Assembly: GCA_002455915.1 (NCBI GenBank)
Contig: DKLU01000147.1
Coordinates: forward strand, 1-8,774
Direction of reading: 5' to 3'
DNA: 8,774 nt
DNA from: Chryseobacterium sp. UBA6632
GTDB taxonomy: Bacteria; Bacteroidota; Bacteroidia; Flavobacteriales; Weeksellaceae
Position numbers and translations under genes: made by a program. The notes beneath the pieces are model-generated. The model ran no database searches. It was given only the letters and a program-made list of their open reading frames with translations, and was not told the DNA's origin. Shown piece after piece: positions 1 to 6,299 of this stretch; within the stretch, counting starts at the first letter, position 1; every line of letters begins with the position of its first letter.

Positions 1-83
1 GTTTATGTATTTGTAATGTATATGTCGTCTTTTAAGACTAAATGTTAATTGTTATATTGTTAAATTAAAGTTAATTTTTTCTT

Positions 84-1109
84 CTATTTGATATTTTTTG
101 AATTCAGCCAGTCCTGATAAGCTTTTGCATTAATTGCATGTTGCTCAGCACTCGCTGTAAATTTGTGATAACCGAATCTTGCAGGATCAGCACACATAAA
201 GATGTAATTATTGCTTTCCGCGTTCAACACCGCATCTACAGAGTTTTTATCAACGATACAAATCGGTCCCGGAGGAATTCCTTTGTTTGCATACGTATTG
301 TAAGGCGACGGAGTAGATAAATGCTTATAAAAAACCCTTTTTATAGATTCTTTAAAATTGGTTTGCTGATTGATGGCATAAATTACCGTTGGGTCAGATT
401 GAAGTTTCATTCCTTTTCTGTAACGGTTCAGATACAATCCTGCAATGGTTCTCATTTCATCTTTTTTCCCTCCAGATTCTTTGTAAACAATAGAAGCTAA
501 CGCGTAGATTTGATCTCTCGTTAATCCCGATTGTTGCTCTTTTGCTTTCCTTTCGCTATTCCAAAAATCATTATATTGATCTTCGAATTTCTTGAAAAAC
601 TCTTTCGGCGTTACCGTCCAGAAAAAGTTATAGGTATCTATGAAGAAATATTTTTTTAGATCTTCAGCACTTTTATATCCTTTTTCGGCAGCAATACTGT
701 TCAGATTATCCACAAATTTTAAAGAATCCAGCTCTGTTTTTTTAGTGACTTTACCAACCATCTGATAAATGTCTCCAAAATCACCAATTCTAAAGCTATT
801 CTCGCTTTGGTTCCCGGCTTTAATCATATTCACCAAATTGGTATTTCCCAATCCTTTTTGAAAATGATAACGCCCCGGTTTGAAATTCTGTTCAAGATCT
901 TTCATTTTAGCAACCGTTTCGAAAGATTCTTTATCTTTCACATATTTTCCGACAGAGTCTAAAATTTGTTTAAAATTCGCTTGATGCGGAATCAAAACAT
1001 AGCCGTCATTTTCTACGTTGTTGCCGTAATATTTATTATAAAATCTCAAACCAAAAAATCCTCCTACTACAAAAACGAGTAAAATGATGATGAGAATTGC
1101 TTTTTTCAT
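84..1109 (-). CDS. mltG: Endolytic murein transglycosylase MltG (YceG-like)
   Basis: MltG cuts nascent peptidoglycan glycan strands at the outer face of the cytoplasmic membrane, ending strand growth and leaving 1,6-anhydro ends. The 341-residue protein has one N-terminal membrane anchor (about residues 4-22) with a short Lys-containing cytoplasmic tip, a middle region matching the LysM-like part of YceG proteins, and the catalytic domain. The family catalytic Glu falls in ASIVYKESG (E211), followed by LQSDPTVIYA (236-245), SPYNTYANKGIPPGPI (268-283) and the C-terminal HKFTASAEQH (315-324), all hallmark blocks. Length is normal for the family. It starts with ATG and ends with TAG. The gene lies 27 nt behind dapF on the same strand, so the two are probably co-transcribed as a cell-wall pair. 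No clear terminator follows within the 83 bases left of the stop. Confidence 0.95.
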   Translation of the reverse strand: MKKAILIIILLVFVVGGFFGLRFYNKYYGNNVENDGYVLIPHQANFKQILDSVGKYVKDKESFETVAKMKDLEQNFKPGRYHFQKGLGNTNLVNMIKAGNQSENSFRIGDFGDIYQMVGKVTKKTELDSLKFVDNLNSIAAEKGYKSAEDLKKYFFIDTYNFFWTVTPKEFFKKFEDQYNDFWNSERKAKEQQSGLTRDQIYALASIVYKESGGKKDEMRTIAGLYLNRYRKGMKLQSDPTVIYAINQQTNFKESIKRVFYKHLSTPSPYNTYANKGIPPGPICIVDKNSVDAVLNAESNNYIFMCADPARFGYHKFTASAEQHAINAKAYQDWLNSKNIK

Positions 1110-1136
1110 AATGTTGATTAAAAGTTTACTAAATTT

Positions 1137-1904
1137 TTACAAAAGGTCTACCTTTCCTCTAAAAACTTGCTTCGCCGGACCTTCAAGCCAAATATTCTGG
1201 AAGTTGTCTCCATTTTTTTCGGCATACACTTTTAAGTTTCCGCCCAGCGTTTTAACTTTTACAGAGATTAGATTGTTATTTTGCAGAAAAGTTAAAGCCG
1301 AAGCTGTAACTCCTGTTCCGCAGCTGTATGTTTCGTCTTCAACGCCTCGTTCATAGGTTCTTACGAAAATCTCTTCATCAGAAATTTTTTCAACAAAATT
1401 CACGTTGATGCCTTTTTCTTTATAATTTTCAGAATTTCTGATGCCGTTTCCGTGTGCAAAAACGTTGTAGTTTACGATATCTTCAACATATTTTACATAA
1501 TGCGGCGAGCCTGTATCCATTACTTTATCTTCACCATCATTTAAAATAGCATTTACGTCACCCATTTTAAGTTTAATGATTCCGTTGTGGATTTCTGCGT
1601 CATGTTCTCCGTCGATGGCGATAAATTTACATTTACCTTCAAAAATATCTAAGAAAAAAGCGAAAGCCACTGAACAACGCGCTCCGTTTCCGCAGAAACT
1701 TTTAGAACCGTCAGAATTATAATAATCAACCTCAAAATCATAACCTTCTGCATGATTGATCTTGATAAGTCCGTCTGCGCCAATTCCGAAACGTCGGTCG
1801 CAAAGTTTTTGAATATTTTCGATGGATAGGTCATTCCATTCTCCGGAACGATTATCTATCATTACAAAATCGTTTCCTGTACCTTGATATTTATAAAATT
1901 CCAT
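1137..1904 (-). CDS. dapF: Diaminopimelate epimerase
   Basis: DapF converts LL-diaminopimelate to meso-diaminopimelate in the cytoplasm, giving both the cross-linking residue of peptidoglycan and the precursor of lysine. The 255-residue protein shows the two-base cofactor-free epimerase layout: YQGTGNDFVMIDNR (6-19), FGIGADGLI (39-47), the first active-site Cys in SFCGNGARC (C71), TGSPHYV (131-137), and the second active-site Cys in YSCGTGVTA (C195). Both catalytic Cys residues are present, so the enzyme should be active. It is slightly shorter than the E. coli enzyme (about 274 residues) but within the family range. The start is an ATG with an A-rich leader and no Shine-Dalgarno sequence. 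It is the first gene of a probable dapF-mltG unit; a -7-like box lies about 38 nt upstream of the start. Confidence 0.97.
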   Translation of the reverse strand: MEFYKYQGTGNDFVMIDNRSGEWNDLSIENIQKLCDRRFGIGADGLIKINHAEGYDFEVDYYNSDGSKSFCGNGARCSVAFAFFLDIFEGKCKFIAIDGEHDAEIHNGIIKLKMGDVNAILNDGEDKVMDTGSPHYVKYVEDIVNYNVFAHGNGIRNSENYKEKGINVNFVEKISDEEIFVRTYERGVEDETYSCGTGVTASALTFLQNNNLISVKVKTLGGNLKVYAEKNGDNFQNIWLEGPAKQVFRGKVDLL

Positions 1905-1941
1905 ATATTTTTTTCTCTAATTTGACTAAAAAATTAACTTA

Positions 1942-1949
1942 CAAAATTA
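1942..1949 (-). promoter_or_regulatory. Putative -7 promoter box for dapF-mltG
   Basis: On the minus strand this reads TAATTTTG, a full match to the Bacteroidota -7 consensus TAnnTTTG. It lies 37 nt upstream of the dapF ATG and would give a leader of roughly 30 nt. No well-spaced -33 TTTG is visible: the nearest TTTG ends only 11 nt upstream and lies in the preceding terminator's T tract. Chance matches are frequent in AT-rich DNA, so the call rests on position and strand. Confidence 0.45.
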
Positions 1950-1990
1950 CTAAATAAAAACAAAAACGAACAGTGTTAGCTGCTCGTTTT
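1949..1990 (-). terminator. Intrinsic terminator after the GFRN-repeat lipoprotein gene
   Basis: On the minus strand an 11-bp stem (AAAACGAGCAG paired with CTGTTCGTTTT, one G-U pair; arms 1980-1990 and 1963-1973) closes a 6-nt loop. The T-rich tract TTTTTGTTTTTATTTAG follows. It lies about 20 nt beyond the stop of the lipoprotein gene and separates it from dapF. The opposite strand has only a weak T tract after the stem, so the terminator is mainly directional. Confidence 0.85.
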
Positions 1991-2009
1991 CTTATTTAGA
2001 ATGATTATA

Positions 2010-2681
2010 TTATCTTCTGAAACCACCTGTTCCTGATGAGGAAGAAGAGCTGTTCTGCTGTGTTGTTGGCGAACTGTTTCTAAAACCTCCTGAGTTAGAA
2101 TTATTCTGCTGCGGCTGCGGACTCGTATTTCTGAAACCACTATTGTTATTTTGTTGTGGTTGCGGAGTATTTTGCTGCTGATTTCTGAATCCGCTGTTGT
2201 TTTGTCTCTGGTTGTTATTTTGCTGTTGGTTTCTAAATCCGCTATTATTCGAGTTTGAATTTGAGTTTCTGAAACCGCCGCTGTTGTTATTTCCCTGAGA
2301 GTTAGAATTTCTGAAACCTCCAGAATTATTTCTTCCGCTATTATTGTTATTTGAATTTCCGAAACTTCCTTGGTACGTATTCTGTCCCTGCCCTGTAGAT
2401 CTTCTTTCTACATATACTTTTCTTCTTGAATTATTATAATTGTAGTAATAATAAGGTACACCGTTGTCGTAATAATAATTTACGTCGTTTCTGTAATAAT
2501 ATCCATCGTTACCCCAATATCCACCGTTTCCGTAATATCCGGATGGTGCATAATAATATCCGTCGTTATAATAAGGATCACCATATCCGCCAGTGTTTGC
2601 ATATCCGTCAGAATACGCGATACAAGATGATAAACTAGCGATAGTGAATATACTTAATGCTATTTTTAATAAATTTTTCAT
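2010..2681 (-). CDS. Tyr/Asn-rich lipoprotein with C-terminal GFRN repeats
   Basis: I do not recognise a family or a function. The 223-residue product begins with a lipoprotein signal peptide: basic tip, hydrophobic segment, and lipobox LSSC with C20 as the lipidated residue. Residues 21-85 are extremely rich in Tyr, Gly, Asn and Asp (runs such as YYYY at 77-80). A short basic segment RRKVYVERR (86-94) follows, and then an Asn/Ser/Gln/Pro low-complexity tail. The tail carries seven spaced copies of (S/T)GGFRN or SGFRN, beginning at about 120, 134, 147, 163, 181, 197 and 218; the protein ends with the variant TGGFRR. No enzymatic motif is visible. The composition suggests a disordered, envelope-anchored protein, perhaps one that binds cell wall or nucleic acid through the Arg/aromatic repeats, but that is speculation. 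The ATG is 4 nt after the pnuC stop, so it is probably translated from the pnuC message. It is followed by a strong terminator. Confidence 0.85.
   Translation of the reverse strand: MKNLLKIALSIFTIASLSSCIAYSDGYANTGGYGDPYYNDGYYYAPSGYYGNGGYWGNDGYYYRNDVNYYYDNGVPYYYYNYNNSRRKVYVERRSTGQGQNTYQGSFGNSNNNNSGRNNSGGFRNSNSQGNNNSGGFRNSNSNSNNSGFRNQQQNNNQRQNNSGFRNQQQNTPQPQQNNNSGFRNTSPQPQQNNSNSGGFRNSSPTTQQNSSSSSSGTGGFRR
2016..2365 (-). repeat. Degenerate in-frame DNA repeat encoding GFRN motifs
   Basis: On the plus strand the core TTTCTGAAACC, with variants TTTCTAAATCC and TTTCTGAATCC, recurs about eight times at irregular intervals of roughly 40-60 bases. On the coding strand each copy reads as (G)GFRN, with one diverged copy giving SFGNS near residues 106-110. 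The linkers differ in length and in Asn/Gln/Ser/Pro content but always keep the frame, so selection appears to act on the protein. Such arrays can gain or lose units by slippage. Confidence 0.75.
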
Positions 2682-2685
2682 GACT

Positions 2686-3357
2686 TTATTGTACTTTTTT
2701 TGCTTTAAAACTTTTTTCCCAATTAGCGTATCCTGAGATCGCCATTATAGTAAATACCAAATATTGAACCGAAGTGATCCCGAGACCTTTATAAATCATC
2801 ATCGGAATACAGATAATATCTCCGATGATCCAGAAAATCCAACTATCAATGCGTCTTTTCGCCATTAGCCACATGCCGAGTAAAAAAGTGGAAGTGGTGA
2901 TTACATCCAGCCAGTTGGCCCGATCTAAATGATAAAGACCAAGATTTACCTCCTTCATTGAAAATCGATTGTCAATATATGGTTTAAAATAATATACTAC
3001 TGTTACTAAGATTAAACTTATGATGAAAAGTAAAATCCCATATACCCATTCTTTTTTTTCTGCCCATTTTACATCTACATGAATATTATCTACAGAATTT
3101 TTAGACCATAAAACCCAGCCATAGATGCTGATGACAGTATAATAGACATTAATCATACAATCGCCAAGCAATCCAAAATTGAAAAGAATGTAAACATAAA
3201 GTAGAGTAGAAATGATCCCGGTAGGGTAAACCCAGATATTTTTTTTAATTGAATAATATACGCTCAGAATTCCGAAAAAAGCAGCAGATGCTTCCAAGGA
3301 AATCTCCAGAGAATTGTAGTCTTCGTAGGGTTTTACGAAAAGATCGTATAAATTCAT
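2686..3357 (-). CDS. pnuC: PnuC-family vitamin-precursor transporter (nicotinamide riboside type)
   Basis: PnuC proteins are inner-membrane facilitators that take up nicotinamide riboside for NAD synthesis; related proteins carry thiamin or riboflavin. The 223-residue product has about seven hydrophobic segments (roughly 23-38, 42-60, 64-84, 104-124, 148-166, 172-190, 193-212), fitting the 3+1+3 SWEET-like PnuC fold. The family-typical C-terminal half is clear: WLDVITTSTFLLGMWLMAK (149-167), the SWIFWIIGD helix (172-180), MIYKGLG and SGYANWEKS near the end. The open frame extends six codons further to a TTG at 3375, but the ATG at 3357 is a better start because it begins a normal PnuC N-terminus. 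No Shine-Dalgarno sequence or TPP/FMN riboswitch-like element is seen upstream, so the substrate cannot be fixed from regulation. The lipoprotein gene follows after 4 nt. Confidence 0.9.
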   Translation of the reverse strand: MNLYDLFVKPYEDYNSLEISLEASAAFFGILSVYYSIKKNIWVYPTGIISTLLYVYILFNFGLLGDCMINVYYTVISIYGWVLWSKNSVDNIHVDVKWAEKKEWVYGILLFIISLILVTVVYYFKPYIDNRFSMKEVNLGLYHLDRANWLDVITTSTFLLGMWLMAKRRIDSWIFWIIGDIICIPMMIYKGLGITSVQYLVFTIMAISGYANWEKSFKAKKVQ

Positions 3358-3362
3358 GGGTT

Positions 3363-3370
3363 CAAAAATA
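3363..3370 (-). promoter_or_regulatory. Putative -7 box for pnuC (near-leaderless)
   Basis: The minus strand reads TATTTTTG, matching TAnnTTTG, and is followed by only 5 nt (AACCC) before the preferred ATG. Transcription would then start at or within a few bases of the start codon. No TTTG is found at the expected -33 distance; a TTTT lies about 20 nt upstream. The box also falls inside the alternative six-codon N-terminal extension, which supports the downstream ATG if the box is real. Confidence 0.35.
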
Positions 3371-3429
3371 CGCAAAAAATCGCATATTTTAAAATGATTT
3401 AAATAATGTGTAAGTCAGATTTTTAACCA

Positions 3430-3459
3430 TTTGTATTTAAATTAAATGACGAAAGTTTG
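3430..3459 (+). promoter_or_regulatory. Candidate promoter for the amino-acid permease
   Basis: A TTTG (3430-3433) is followed 18 nt later by AAAGTTTG (3452-3459), one base away from the Bacteroidota -7 consensus TAnnTTTG and at a normal -33/-7 spacing. It would give a leader of about 60 nt before the permease ATG. A second, less well-placed candidate is TATTTTCG at 3491-3498. The region is the divergent spacer between pnuC and the permease gene and is very AT-rich, so this is a tentative call. Confidence 0.35.
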
Positions 3460-3522
3460 TCAATAAACAATATGATTTCTAAAATTTTTATATTTTCGTA
3501 AATCTTTAATAAATAAAAAAAC

Positions 3523-5040
3523 ATGTCTAAAATTTGGGTTAAGAAGCCGCTAAGTGCCTATGAGGCAGATATGAAAAAGAGCGAGCTGAAAAAAGTCCTT
3601 GGTAAATGGAGCTTAACGGCAATTGGAGTAGGAGCGATTATTGGTGGAGGAATTTTTGTACTTACAGGTACCGGAGCTTATTATCACGCAGGGCCGGCAT
3701 TGGCGATCTCTTTTATTGTGGCAGGTATTGCCTGTGTTTTTGCTGCGTTATGTTATGCGGAGTTTGCTTCTATCATTCCGGTAGAAGGTTCTGCTTACGC
3801 ATACGCTTACGGAACAGTAGGAGAAATTTTTGCATGGGCAATGGGTTGGTGTCTCATCTTAGAGTATGCCATGGCCAGTATGGCGGTTTCCGTGAGCTGG
3901 TCGGGATATTTTAACAAATTTCTCAAGATTTTCGGGGTTTATCTCCCGTCGTATCTTACTTCCGATCCGGCAAGTTATACAGGAGAAGGTTTTTCTATGA
4001 ATTTACCAGCTTTCATTCTTGTTCTTTTAATTACTGCATTATTGGTAAAAGGAACTAAAGAAGCTGCAGGAGCTAATAATTTAATTGTATTGCTAAAAAC
4101 TACGGCAGTTATATTTGTTGTGATTGCTGGTGGTTATATCATATTTTCAAGTCCTGAAATGTACACTGCGGCAGAAGGTGTAAAAAACTGGAAGCCATTT
4201 ATTCCTGATGAAACTTTAATTAAAAACTCCGAAGGAGAGATGGTTTCTGCGTATGGAATTAAAGGAATTATTTCAGGAGCTGCGGCAATTTTCTTTGCTT
4301 ATATTGGTTTTGATGCCGTTTCTACACAGGCAGGCGAAGCGATTAATCCTAAGAAAGATGTTCCTTTTGCGATCATCACATCATTGTTGATCTGTACAGC
4401 TTTATATATTTGTGTATCTCTTGTTTTAACAGGAATGATGCATTATACAGACTTTAATCCTGAAGGTAAATTCCCAGATGCGATTAAAGCACCTGTGGCG
4501 TATGCTTTTGAAATTGCAGGAAAACACTGGGCTAGTAATATTGTAACCATTGCTGCAACAGTAGGTTTGATTTCTGTAGTAATGGTCATGATGATGGGGC
4601 AATCAAGAATTTTCATCGGAATGGCAAAAGACGGTTTGATTCCTAAATTCTTTGGAGAACTTCACCCAACAACAAGAACACCTTACAAAGGAATTATTTT
4701 ATTAGGAGTTGTGGTGGCATTTATAGCAGCATTTACACCAATTTCTACATTGGCGGATATGACGAGTTTCGGAACTTTATTTGCCTTTACATTGGTTTGT
4801 ATCGCGGTTTGGGTAATGAGAAAAAGACAGCCGGATCTTGCTAGACCATTCAAAGTGCCTGCTTACAAAATCGTAGTGGCATTGGGTGTAATCATTAATG
4901 TATATTTGATTTTCAACCTAAGCGCTCACGCATTAGAGCTTTCTGCATGTTGGTTATTCCTTGGAGGACTGGTGTATTTCATTTATGGAAAATCACACAG
5001 TAAGCTAAACAATCCTGAAAAATATCAGAATAATGATTAA
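3523..5040 (+). CDS. APC-family amino acid permease (cationic amino acid transporter-like)
   Basis: This is a 12-helix inner-membrane transporter of the amino acid-polyamine-organocation superfamily, probably a proton-coupled amino acid importer or an exchanger. At 505 residues it has the LeuT-fold signatures: the unwound first helix GVGAIIGGGIF (35-45), CYAEFASIIPVEGSAYAYAY after helix 2 (77-96), the helix 6 segment FFAYIGFDAVSTQAGEAINP (257-276), the helix 8 region GQSRIFIGMAKDGLIP (359-374), and the loop RKRQPDLARPFKVP (433-446) before the last two helices. The Gly-rich first helix and the helix 6 FDAVST block resemble the CAT-like group that includes bacterial ApcT, but substrate specificity cannot be read from sequence alone. 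The ATG follows an A-rich leader without Shine-Dalgarno sequence. It appears to be a single-gene unit, divergent from pnuC and closed by a strong terminator 7 nt after the stop. Confidence 0.93.
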   Translation: MSKIWVKKPLSAYEADMKKSELKKVLGKWSLTAIGVGAIIGGGIFVLTGTGAYYHAGPALAISFIVAGIACVFAALCYAEFASIIPVEGSAYAYAYGTVGEIFAWAMGWCLILEYAMASMAVSVSWSGYFNKFLKIFGVYLPSYLTSDPASYTGEGFSMNLPAFILVLLITALLVKGTKEAAGANNLIVLLKTTAVIFVVIAGGYIIFSSPEMYTAAEGVKNWKPFIPDETLIKNSEGEMVSAYGIKGIISGAAAIFFAYIGFDAVSTQAGEAINPKKDVPFAIITSLLICTALYICVSLVLTGMMHYTDFNPEGKFPDAIKAPVAYAFEIAGKHWASNIVTIAATVGLISVVMVMMMGQSRIFIGMAKDGLIPKFFGELHPTTRTPYKGIILLGVVVAFIAAFTPISTLADMTSFGTLFAFTLVCIAVWVMRKRQPDLARPFKVPAYKIVVALGVIINVYLIFNLSAHALELSACWLFLGGLVYFIYGKSHSKLNNPEKYQNND

Positions 5041-5046
5041 TATATC

Positions 5047-5069
5047 AACCCGCTTCGGCGGGTTTTTTT
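5047..5069 (+). terminator. UUCG-loop intrinsic terminator after the permease gene
   Basis: A perfect 7-bp stem AACCCGC / GCGGGTT (5047-5053 and 5058-5064) is capped by TTCG, closed by C-G to give the very stable cUUCGg tetraloop. Seven Ts follow (5063-5069). It lies 7 nt after the permease stop. It is the most GC-rich hairpin in the window. Confidence 0.95.
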
Positions 5070-5076
5070 ATTTTTG
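5069..5076 (+). promoter_or_regulatory. Putative -7 box for the Asp-box protein gene, overlapping the terminator T run
   Basis: TATTTTTG is a full match to TAnnTTTG and begins on the last T of the preceding terminator. Only 6 nt (CTATCT) separate it from the ATG at 5083. If used, the transcript would be leaderless or nearly so and the terminator stem would occupy the -15 to -33 region. No TTTG is present at -33, so promoter strength is doubtful. Confidence 0.35.
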
Positions 5077-5082
5077 CTATCT

Positions 5083-6090
5083 ATGAAAAAATTACTTTTA
5101 GTTTTATTGGCTTGTACGGGAACGCTTGCCTTTTCCCAGAAAATAGAAAGTTTTACCACTATTTTTAATGATAAAATAAGCATTCGTGCTATTGAATTAT
5201 ATGACAATAAGGTTTGGTACAGTGGAACAGATTCTAAATTTGGTTTTGTGGATTTAAAAAATCCTAGTAATCAAAAACAGGTTGAACTTTCACAAAAAAA
5301 ACTTCAATTCCGAACGTTGGCTCAGGATAAAAAAAACTTTTACACCATTAATGTAGAAAGTCCTGCAGAATTTTTTAAGATTGATAAAAAGAGCTTAAAA
5401 TCCAAAGTTATATTTAAAGATACAGCAAAAACTGCTTTTTATGATGCGTTAATCTCTCACAAACAAAAATTCTATACCTACAGTGATCCTGATAATAATC
5501 TTAAACTTAAATTTATTAAATTCGATTACAACAAAAAGCACTTTAATTCTGAATTATACGATAAACTTTTACTGAGAAAAGGAGAAGGTGCTTTTGCGGG
5601 AAGCAATACCAATATTAGTGCTTTTGACAATTGGATTTGGGTTGCTACCTCATGGAAAATCTTAAGATTAAATATAAAAGACAATATTATTGAGCAGTTT
5701 TATACTGGATTGGAAACCGGCTATTCTACCGGGATTTTTTCAATTGATTTTTTAGATGAAAATTTTGGTGTTGCAGTAGGCGGAAATTATATGAATCCTG
5801 AAGATAACGAAAACAATATTGCTACCACTAATAATGGAGGTAAGAATTGGGAAATCCAGGCTTCCGGTAAGAATGGAGGTTATAAATCTTGCGTAAAAAT
5901 AAGACCTAATAGTAAAGGAAAGGATATAATTGCGGTTGGATCGAAAAATATTGAATTTTCCAACGACTACGGAAAGACTTGGACAAAAATATCCGAAGAA
6001 AAGAGTCTTTTTACATGCGAATGGGTTGATGAAAACACAGTTGTGGTTGCAGGAAAAGATAGAATTGTTGTTTTGAAATTGAAGTTTTAA
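5083..6090 (+). CDS. Secreted beta-propeller-like protein with Asp-box (BNR/Ycf48-like) repeats
   Basis: The 335-residue product starts with a signal peptide (KKLLLVLLACTGTLAFS) with a likely signal peptidase I site after AFS, before Q19, so the mature protein is periplasmic or exported. The rest reads as repeated beta-rich units. Two Asp-box motifs of the S/T-x-D/N-x-G-x-T/N-W type are clear: TNNGGKNW (249-256) and SNDYGKTW (293-300). Short repeated strands such as VWYSGTD, IWVATS, VAVGGN and IIAVGS fit propeller blades. Similar proteins are often annotated as oxidoreductases or sialidase/Ycf48-like proteins. No sialidase Arg triad can be identified, so I assign no activity. The open frame continues upstream to a TTG at 5074, but the ATG at 5083 gives a regular signal peptide and is preferred. 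The gene starts 14 nt after a terminator T run, so it must have its own promoter. Confidence 0.82.
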   Translation: MKKLLLVLLACTGTLAFSQKIESFTTIFNDKISIRAIELYDNKVWYSGTDSKFGFVDLKNPSNQKQVELSQKKLQFRTLAQDKKNFYTINVESPAEFFKIDKKSLKSKVIFKDTAKTAFYDALISHKQKFYTYSDPDNNLKLKFIKFDYNKKHFNSELYDKLLLRKGEGAFAGSNTNISAFDNWIWVATSWKILRLNIKDNIIEQFYTGLETGYSTGIFSIDFLDENFGVAVGGNYMNPEDNENNIATTNNGGKNWEIQASGKNGGYKSCVKIRPNSKGKDIIAVGSKNIEFSNDYGKTWTKISEEKSLFTCEWVDENTVVVAGKDRIVVLKLKF

Positions 6091-6115
6091 ATTTTTGTCT
6101 GAATTTAAATATGCG

Positions 6116-6237
6116 TTCCGTCAGTTCGAGTGTTTTTCGCAGCGAAGCGAAGAAAAATGTATAGAGAACCTTATGATTAAATAAAAATCCTTTCACTATA
6201 AAGTTCTCGATACGCTGCGCTACCCGAACTGACGGAA
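6116..6237. repeat. Long imperfect inverted repeat (REP/MITE-like intergenic element)
   Basis: The outer arms TTCCGTCAGTTCGAGT (6116-6131) and ACCCGAACTGACGGAA (6222-6237) are inverted copies with one mismatch in 16. Inner arms at 6159-6174 (GTATAGAGAACCTTAT) and 6198-6213 match as inverted copies at 14 of 16 positions. Between outer and inner arms the two sides differ in length. The left side has an extra segment with the perfect small palindrome TTCGC-A-GCGAA (6136-6146), and the right side has CGCTGCGC. The AT-rich centre (about 6175-6197) would be the loop. It fills the spacer between the Asp-box gene and the esterase gene and is far more GC-structured than its flanks. I recall similar GTCAGTTCGAG...GAGAACT sequences as multi-copy intergenic repeats in Chryseobacterium and Flavobacterium, but have not checked this. 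No convincing target-site duplication is seen. Confidence 0.8.
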
Positions 6238-6299
6238 TTCTTGTTTAATATTCAAGAAATAAAGATTCTCCTTAAATTAATTTTCACTAAATTTTCCCC

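Noticed and set aside
27..38. Palindrome GTCTTTTAAGAC as a terminator for mltG
   Set aside because: The stem is short and AT-rich, and no T tract follows it on the minus strand.
1084..1356. Plus-strand open frame of 90 codons across the mltG/dapF junction
   Set aside because: It lies antisense to two well-supported genes, shows no family motif and reads as the complement of conserved dapF sequence.
2016..2365. CRISPR-like array of regular repeats
   Set aside because: The repeats are only about 11 bases, degenerate, irregularly spaced and in frame within a lipoprotein gene; no cas gene is present.
5083..5115. Lipobox LLAC at residues 7-10 of the Asp-box protein
   Set aside because: The hydrophobic stretch before C10 is too short for a lipoprotein signal, and a better signal peptidase I site follows at AFS-Q.
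6011..6196. Minus-strand open frame covering part of the inverted repeat
   Set aside because: It overlaps the end of the Asp-box gene and the left half of the repeat, with no recognisable domain; the repeat explains its sequence.
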